Source: CALAED01 sp937891035
GTDB taxonomy: Bacteria > Actinomycetota > Actinomycetes > Streptosporangiales > Streptosporangiaceae
NCBI GenBank assembly: GCA_035642125.1
Contig: DASQSZ010000166.1
Coordinates: forward strand, 1 to 47,929
Direction of reading: 5' to 3'
Length of the DNA stretch: 47,929 nt
This document shows positions 44,143-47,929 of the stretch, in pieces. Every line of letters starts with the position of its first letter. Position 1 is the stretch's first letter. Both the position numbers and the translations under genes were made by a program. A model generated the notes under the pieces. That model did not search any database. It was not told where the DNA came from and saw only the letters and a list, made by a program, of their open reading frames with translations.

Positions 44143-44250
44143 ATGAGCGAACCGATCGAGTCGGGCGAGTGGACCGAAGACGACCTGAAGGGCAACGACA
44201 TCCACCCGCACGCACCCGGCGACGACGAGCCCGAGGTTGGCGAACAGTGA
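44143..44250 (+). CDS. Small acidic 35-residue protein before endolysin
   Basis: ATG 44143 has a perfect AGGAGGG (44131-44137) 5 bp upstream. It encodes MSEPIESGEWTEDDLKGNDI then HPHAPGDDEPEVGEQ, an acidic soluble peptide with no membrane segment, so not a holin. Its stop overlaps the GTG of the endolysin (GTGA), so the two are coupled. Small acidic proteins of this kind often precede actinophage lysis genes. I know of no function. Confidence 0.65.
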   Translation: MSEPIESGEWTEDDLKGNDIHPHAPGDDEPEVGEQ

Positions 44251-45191
44251 GCTATCCCTACATCCAGGCCCGCAATCACGGCGGGACACAGACGACGGTG
44301 CGGCGCCTCGTCATCCATGGCACGGTGACGCCCTGCGACCGAGGCTGGGCCCGGCGGGTCGCTAACGACTTCCACACCACCACCCGCGACGCCTCCGCGC
44401 ACTACGTGATCGACCCCGGCGAGATCATCCAGTGCCTCACCGAGCGCACCATCGGCTACCACGCACCCCCGAACACCGGTTCGCTGGGCTTTGAGCTATG
44501 CGACCCGCAGCGAGGCCCGTCGGCTCGGTGGCGGGACGCCGACCACGAAGCCATGCTCCGCCGCGCCGCCGGGCTGGTCCGGGCGCGTGCCAAGGCGTGG
44601 GGGATCCCGCTCGTCAAGCTGTCGGTCGCCGACCTGCGCGCCGGCCGGAAGGGCATTTGCGGGCACTCCGACGTCTCGGTCGCCTGGCGCCTCACCGACC
44701 ACGTCGACCCCGGGACCGGGTTCCCGTGGACGCACTTCATGAACCTCGTCAAAGGAGAGGACGACGACATGCCCGACTATGTGTCCGTGGGCGTGAACGG
44801 CACCCAGCGGGTCGCGCCGAACACCTGGACCCATGTCAACTGGGACCGCGAATTCGCCGACGCGGGCCACCAGCACGCCGACGAGGGCGGCTGGTCGGTG
44901 CTCAACGGCCCGGCCCGCTTCTCGCTCACCGTTGGGCTGACGATCCGGGGCCTGCCACCGGGCACGGAAGGACAGGTCCGCGCCGTCGAGGCCGACCGGG
45001 ACGATGCCGGTGACGTCCAGGCCGGCCCGGTCGCCGAGTTCGTGGCCAGTTCCGGCGACACGTACGTCCTGTATGGGCTGCCCGCCGATGTGGTGAGCGA
45101 CGGGCGCAGGCTCCGGGTGCAGGTGAAGCAGTTCGGCAGCGCCCCCGCCGAGATCGTCGACGGATCAGCGAAGGTCCTGTACTGGCGCTGA
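44247..45191 (+). CDS. N-acetylmuramoyl-L-alanine amidase (phage-type endolysin) with C-terminal beta domain
   Basis: A 314-residue peptidoglycan amidase. The Amidase_2/PGRP domain covers residues about 8-165: VRRLVIHGTVTPC (zinc His24), SAHYVIDPGEIIQCLTERTI, GYHAPPNTGSLGFELC, and GHSDVSVAWRLTDHVDPG with the second zinc-ligand histidine (about 139) and the aspartate of DPG. There is no signal peptide, as for phage lysins. Residues about 175-314 form a beta-rich domain (TWTHVNWDREFADAGHQHAD ... RFSLTVGLTIRGL ... KVLYWR) resembling the jelly-roll modules of actinophage proteins, perhaps for wall binding or trimerisation. A second in-frame start (ATG 44769) has its own AAAGGAG. GTG 44247 overlaps the preceding stop. 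No integrase or holin is visible, so this is a phage relic or a domesticated gene. Confidence 0.88.
   Translation: MSYPYIQARNHGGTQTTVRRLVIHGTVTPCDRGWARRVANDFHTTTRDASAHYVIDPGEIIQCLTERTIGYHAPPNTGSLGFELCDPQRGPSARWRDADHEAMLRRAAGLVRARAKAWGIPLVKLSVADLRAGRKGICGHSDVSVAWRLTDHVDPGTGFPWTHFMNLVKGEDDDMPDYVSVGVNGTQRVAPNTWTHVNWDREFADAGHQHADEGGWSVLNGPARFSLTVGLTIRGLPPGTEGQVRAVEADRDDAGDVQAGPVAEFVASSGDTYVLYGLPADVVSDGRRLRVQVKQFGSAPAEIVDGSAKVLYWR
44769..45191 (+). CDS. Possible independent C-terminal product of the endolysin (internal start)
   Basis: ATG 44769 lies at the junction between amidase and beta domains. AAAGGAGAGG (44751-44760) is 8 bp upstream, as good a ribosome binding site as those of normal genes in the window. 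Initiation here would give a 140-residue protein (MPDYVSVGVNGTQRVAPN...) equal to the beta domain alone. Other endolysins are known to make their wall-binding domain from internal starts. This is an inference from the site. Confidence 0.4.
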   Translation: MPDYVSVGVNGTQRVAPNTWTHVNWDREFADAGHQHADEGGWSVLNGPARFSLTVGLTIRGLPPGTEGQVRAVEADRDDAGDVQAGPVAEFVASSGDTYVLYGLPADVVSDGRRLRVQVKQFGSAPAEIVDGSAKVLYWR

Positions 45192-45231
45192 GGGGGCCGG
45201 CTTCCGCCGGGCCGCGGCATCCGCGTCGGTG

Positions 45232-45247
45232 CCCCCGAGCAAGGGGG
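45232..45247. terminator. Hairpin between convergent endolysin and DUF305 genes
   Basis: CCCCC-GAGCAA-GGGGG (45232-45247) lies in the 65-bp gap between two convergent genes, next to a CCGGC-TTCC-GCCGG stem near 45197. Either could end transcription from both sides; neither has a U tract. Confidence 0.4.
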
Positions 45248-45256
45248 TAGGCGCCG

Positions 45257-45877
45257 CTAGAGGAGGGCGCGCATGCGGTTGATCTCGGCGGTCTGCGAGG
45301 CGACGACCTCTTGGGCCATCTCGTGGATGAGCACGTCGGTGCCTTTGGTGAGCTCCTCGTGGGCCATCGTCAGGGCGCCTTGGTGGTGGGTGATCATCAG
45401 GGTCAGGAACAGCCGGTCGAAGTTCTGGCCGGTGGAGCTCTTGAGCTGGTCCATCTGCTGCGGCGTGGCCATGCCCGGCATCTGCATGGAGTGAGCGGCC
45501 GAACCGTGGCCATGCACGCTCCGGATGTGCCGGCGCAGCCATGATCGCATCTGTGTGATCTCCGCGGTCTGCGCGTCGCCGATGCGGTCTGCCAGCGCCT
45601 TGACCTTGTCGCTGGCCGCCCGTTCCGGGGCGAGGGCCGCCATTTCGACCGCCTGCGCGTGGTGGGGGACCATCATCTCGACGAAGCGGACGTCGGCGGG
45701 GCCGGGGGACGGGGCGCTCCCCTTGGTGGCCGGGACGGTCTTGTTGGGCTCGCCAGGGCGGTTGGGCACGACGACCGACGAGGTCGGCCGCTCGTCGTCG
45801 CCGGAGCAGCCGACGACACCACCTGAAGCGATGCACAACACGAACGCGGCTCCGAGCGTGACCCGCCGGTGCTTCAT
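45257..45877 (-). CDS. DUF305 family lipoprotein
   Basis: A 206-residue secreted protein. The signal peptide MKHRRVTLGAAFVLCIASGG ends in a lipobox VVGC with Cys24 to be lipidated. The DUF305 domain has its two hallmark His-His motifs, EMMVPHHAQAVEMA and LMITHHQGALTMA, plus two repeated T-A-E-I-x-x-M-R segments (AQTAEITQMRSWL and SQTAEINRMRALL), so the domain looks like an internal duplication of a four-helix, ferritin-like fold. A Met/His-rich loop (HGHGSAAHSMQMPGMATPQQM) resembles copper-binding proteins. Metal binding is a reasonable inference, not shown. It is divergent from the LVIVD-repeat gene with 196 bp between, and such pairs recur in actinobacteria. Confidence 0.9.
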   Translation of the reverse strand: MKHRRVTLGAAFVLCIASGGVVGCSGDDERPTSSVVVPNRPGEPNKTVPATKGSAPSPGPADVRFVEMMVPHHAQAVEMAALAPERAASDKVKALADRIGDAQTAEITQMRSWLRRHIRSVHGHGSAAHSMQMPGMATPQQMDQLKSSTGQNFDRLFLTLMITHHQGALTMAHEELTKGTDVLIHEMAQEVVASQTAEINRMRALL

Positions 45878-45984
45878 CTAGCCGTTCCCCTCTCCTCAGC
45901 CCGTACGTGGGACGGTACCTCGTCCGGGATTGATCACGAATGCGTAGTAAGTATCGAAAGCTCAACTTTTTAACAGGACGTCTG

Positions 45985-46018
45985 GATCCGGGGTCAGAAA
46001 CACCTCATAATCCGGATC
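45985..46018. promoter_or_regulatory. Inverted repeat around a -10-like box between DUF305 and LVIVD genes
   Basis: GATCCGG (45985-45991) and CCGGATC (46012-46018) form a perfect 7-bp inverted repeat with a 20-bp spacer that contains CATAAT (46006-46011 region), a -10-like element about 62 bp before the LVIVD start. The surrounding 45930-46020 is AT-richer than the rest. It could be an operator or promoter. Confidence 0.4.
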
Positions 46019-46073
46019 ACTCGACTGGTGGGGGCATCGGGGCCCATCCCGGCTGGAGCGAACAGGAGACGGC

Positions 46074-47498
46074 GTGGCGTCGATCCGTAGACAGGCAAGA
46101 AAGCGCAGGACCCTTTTGGCATCGTTGAGCGCGCTGACGGTCGCCGTCGCGACCGTCTTCGGGCTGCCCGGCGCGGCGGCAGATGCCCCCGGCGTTGATG
46201 AGCTGGTCAGCAGCTCCAACGTGCGTCATCTGGCCAATATCCCCAAGCAGGGGCCGTTCGACAGGTTGGACGCGCTGGGCAGTGACATCGCGTTCAAAGG
46301 CAACCTCGCCTTCGCCGGCAACTACGAAGGCTTTATGATCTATGACATCAGCCGGCCTAGCCAGCCGCGCATCGTCACCCAGGTGCACTGCCCGGGCCCG
46401 CAGAACGATGTTTCGGTCGCGGGTAATTTGCTGTTCCTGTCGACCGATTCTTCGCGCAGCGACGATTCGTGCCAGAGCACAGCGATGTCCGCGACGAACA
46501 AGGACGCCTGGGAAGGCATCAAGATCTTCGACATCAGCGACGTGCGCAACCCGCGTTACGTCAAGGCCGTCGAAACCAACTGCGGCTCGCACACGCACAC
46601 GCTGGTGCCGGGCGACCGAGGCTCGGTGTTCGTGTGGGTCCAGTCGTACAACCCGAGCGCGACGTTCCCCGACTGCCAGCCGCCGCACGACAAGATCTCC
46701 ATCATCAAGGTGCCGTTGCGGAACCCGACCGCGGCGAGCATAGTCGCCACGCCGGTGCTCTTCCCGGACGGCGGCAACCCCGGTGAAGATCTGCCATTCC
46801 CCGAGCGGACCTCGGCGACGTCCGGCTGCCACGACATCACCGTCTTCCCGGACAAGAACCTCGCGGCGGGCGCGTGCATGGGCGACGGCGTGCTGTGGGA
46901 CATCTCCGACCGGCTGAACCCGCAGGTGCTCGACATCGTGCGTGACGACACCAACTTCGCGTTCTGGCACTCCGCGACCTTCAACAGGGCCGGCACCAAG
47001 GTCGTCTTCACCGACGAGCTCGGCGGCGGCGGCGCGCCGACCTGCAACGCGACGATCGGCGACGCCAAGGGTGCGGACGGCATCTACGACATCACCGGCA
47101 AGGGAAGCAAGCGCCAGCTTGAGTTCCGCTCGCTCTTCAAGATCCCGCGCGCGCAGGCGGACACCGAGAACTGTGTGGCCCACAACGGCTCGCTGATCCC
47201 GGTCAAGGGCCGCGACATCATGGTGCAGGCCTGGTACCAGGGCGGCATCTCGATCTGGGACTTCACCAACTCGGCCAACCCGCAGGAGATCGGATTCATC
47301 GAGCGCGGCCCGCTGTCCGCGGACGAGGCGGTGATCGGTGGCTCCTGGTCGGCCTACTACTACAACGGTTTCATCTTCTCCAGCGACATCCAGAAGGGCC
47401 TGGACGTCATCCAGATCAGTGACGCGCGCACCGACGGCGCCGCTCGCATCGATCTCGATGAGCTGAACGTGCAGACCCAGCCCTCCTACGACGACTGA
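46074..47498 (+). CDS. Secreted LVIVD-repeat (beta-propeller-like) protein
   Basis: A 474-residue exported protein. It starts at GTG 46074 after AGGAGACG; the basic n-region RRQARKRR and the hydrophobic SALTVAVATVFGLPGAAADA give a Sec-type signal cleaved near residue 36. The mature part has repeated beta motifs ending in Y/F-D-I-S: FMIYDISRPSQPRIV, IKIFDISDVRNPRYV, GVLWDISDRLNPQVL and ISIWDFTNSANPQEIG, the LVIVD repeat of secreted propellers. Four or more cysteines in pairs (CPGPQ, DSCQS, NCGSH, DCQPP, GCHD, ACMGD) suggest disulfides outside the cell. No ligand or enzyme activity is known. It faces the DUF305 lipoprotein and probably works with it. Confidence 0.88.
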   Translation: MASIRRQARKRRTLLASLSALTVAVATVFGLPGAAADAPGVDELVSSSNVRHLANIPKQGPFDRLDALGSDIAFKGNLAFAGNYEGFMIYDISRPSQPRIVTQVHCPGPQNDVSVAGNLLFLSTDSSRSDDSCQSTAMSATNKDAWEGIKIFDISDVRNPRYVKAVETNCGSHTHTLVPGDRGSVFVWVQSYNPSATFPDCQPPHDKISIIKVPLRNPTAASIVATPVLFPDGGNPGEDLPFPERTSATSGCHDITVFPDKNLAAGACMGDGVLWDISDRLNPQVLDIVRDDTNFAFWHSATFNRAGTKVVFTDELGGGGAPTCNATIGDAKGADGIYDITGKGSKRQLEFRSLFKIPRAQADTENCVAHNGSLIPVKGRDIMVQAWYQGGISIWDFTNSANPQEIGFIERGPLSADEAVIGGSWSAYYYNGFIFSSDIQKGLDVIQISDARTDGAARIDLDELNVQTQPSYDD

Positions 47499-47511
47499 CG
47501 ATCTCGTCACG

Positions 47512-47543
47512 GTAGCCACTCCCCCTTCGCGGGGAGTGGCTAC
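47512..47543 (+). terminator. Strong hairpin after LVIVD gene
   Basis: GTAGCCACTCCCC and GGGGAGTGGCTAC form a perfect 13-bp stem with a 6-base loop, 13 bp after the stop, followed by TCGTCGTTTG, a weak U-containing tail. This is the longest perfect stem I noted in the window. Confidence 0.8.
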
Positions 47544-47862
47544 TCGTCGTTTGTCGATCTTCTCGCTCGGGTTACGGGGCTTAGCGCGAGGCGCGCGATT
47601 TTCGGCCATCGTTGCAACGGGTGCCGGCCGGATGCGATCGAACCCTCGACGCTGCCGCACGGACCGTCATCCCGCCCGACCGCGACCGGCTCTCGGTTCG
47701 GCCTGGAGCCGCGGCTGACGTTTCCGAACCAAGGCGCCACTCGGGGCGGCAGAGCGGGAACGCCCACGCCTACCGTTGCCCGGGGCCTTGATCGGGCGCC
47801 GGCCGCACCGGGGATGCACCCTTATCTGTCGGCTATCTGTCGTCGTCGAGCCGAGCGGTGAG
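47544..47862. other. Spacer before window-edge gene
   Basis: 319 bp with no convincing gene, RNA or repeat. Open frames in it are Arg/Pro-rich, as expected by chance in such high GC. It presumably carries the 3' flank of the minus-strand gene to the right. Confidence 0.4.
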
Positions 47863-47929
47863 CTAGGAGATGCGGGCGACGGCCGCGTAGAAAGCGGTGT
47901 CGGAGGCGGACGGCCGTTCGGCGGGCGGG
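47863..47929 (-). CDS. 3' end of a minus-strand gene cut by the window edge
   Basis: The minus strand reads 21 in-frame codons ending PPAERPSASDTAFYAAVARIS and a TAG stop (47863-47865), with codons almost all ending in G or C. The other two frames look non-coding. Too short to name a family. Confidence 0.4.
   Translation of the reverse strand, partial: PPAERPSASDTAFYAAVARIS

Overview
This 48 kb window is the replication-origin region of a high-GC actinomycete chromosome. The diagnostic block is rpmH-rnpA-yidD-yidC-khpB(jag)-rsmG-parA-parB on the minus strand facing dnaA-oriC-dnaN-gnd-recF-dciA-gyrB-gyrA on the plus strand. The gnd gene between dnaN and recF, the mosaic of GTG/TTG starts, the Streptomyces-type DnaA boxes (TTGTCCACA), the DUF6049-MurJ-SigM-TrxBA order and the DUF3566 protein after gyrA all point to Streptomycetes/Streptosporangiales-type actinobacteria. 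I infer Streptosporangiales but cannot fix the genus from sequence alone.

Layout. (1) 1-3588: four genes of an oligopeptide/dipeptide ABC importer in the order ATPase-ATPase-permease-permease; the first gene is cut by the window edge. (2) 3766-8563: an MFS transporter, then minus-strand cca and bioA overlapping by 4 bp, then a stand-alone YbaK-type aminoacyl-tRNA editing domain. (3) 8740-18043: an envelope/redox block: DUF6049 membrane protein, lipid II flippase MurJ, a membrane-anchored pseudokinase (in Mycobacterium fused to MurJ, here a separate gene), ECF sigma factor SigM with its zinc anti-sigma factor, and trxB-trxA behind a near-perfect SigR/SigH-type promoter. (4) 18470-25972: GNAT acetyltransferase, PLP aminotransferase, a D-Ala-D-Ala-ligase-like protein that seems to start at a rare ATC codon, a tyrosine-phosphatase-like protein, parB, parA, rsmG, with three perfect parS sites. 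(5) 26756-29337: khpB, yidC, yidD, rnpA, rpmH. (6) 29338-42580: dnaA promoter, dnaA, oriC (31779-32346), dnaN, gnd, recF, dciA, gyrB, gyrA and DUF3566. (7) 42671-45191: tRNA-Ile followed by an apparently decayed phage-derived island (DUF6907 protein, coding remnants, a 35-aa ORF, an amidase endolysin) where relatives carry tRNA-Ala. (8) 45257-47498: divergent DUF305 lipoprotein and secreted LVIVD-repeat protein; the edge holds the 3' end of another minus-strand gene.

The genes cooperate in starting replication (DnaA, DnaN, DciA, gyrase), segregating origins (ParA, ParB, parS), making ribosomes and tRNA competent (L34, RNase P, CCA enzyme, RsmG), inserting membrane proteins (YidC/YidD, KhpB) and building and protecting the envelope (MurJ, pseudokinase, SigM, thioredoxin). 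No wholly new system is obvious. The observations most worth following are: head-to-tail DnaA-box-like repeats that spread far beyond oriC into recF and the dciA leader; the ATC start preceded by a hairpin; the split MurJ/pseudokinase; a probable internal start in the endolysin; and the decayed island at tRNA-Ile.
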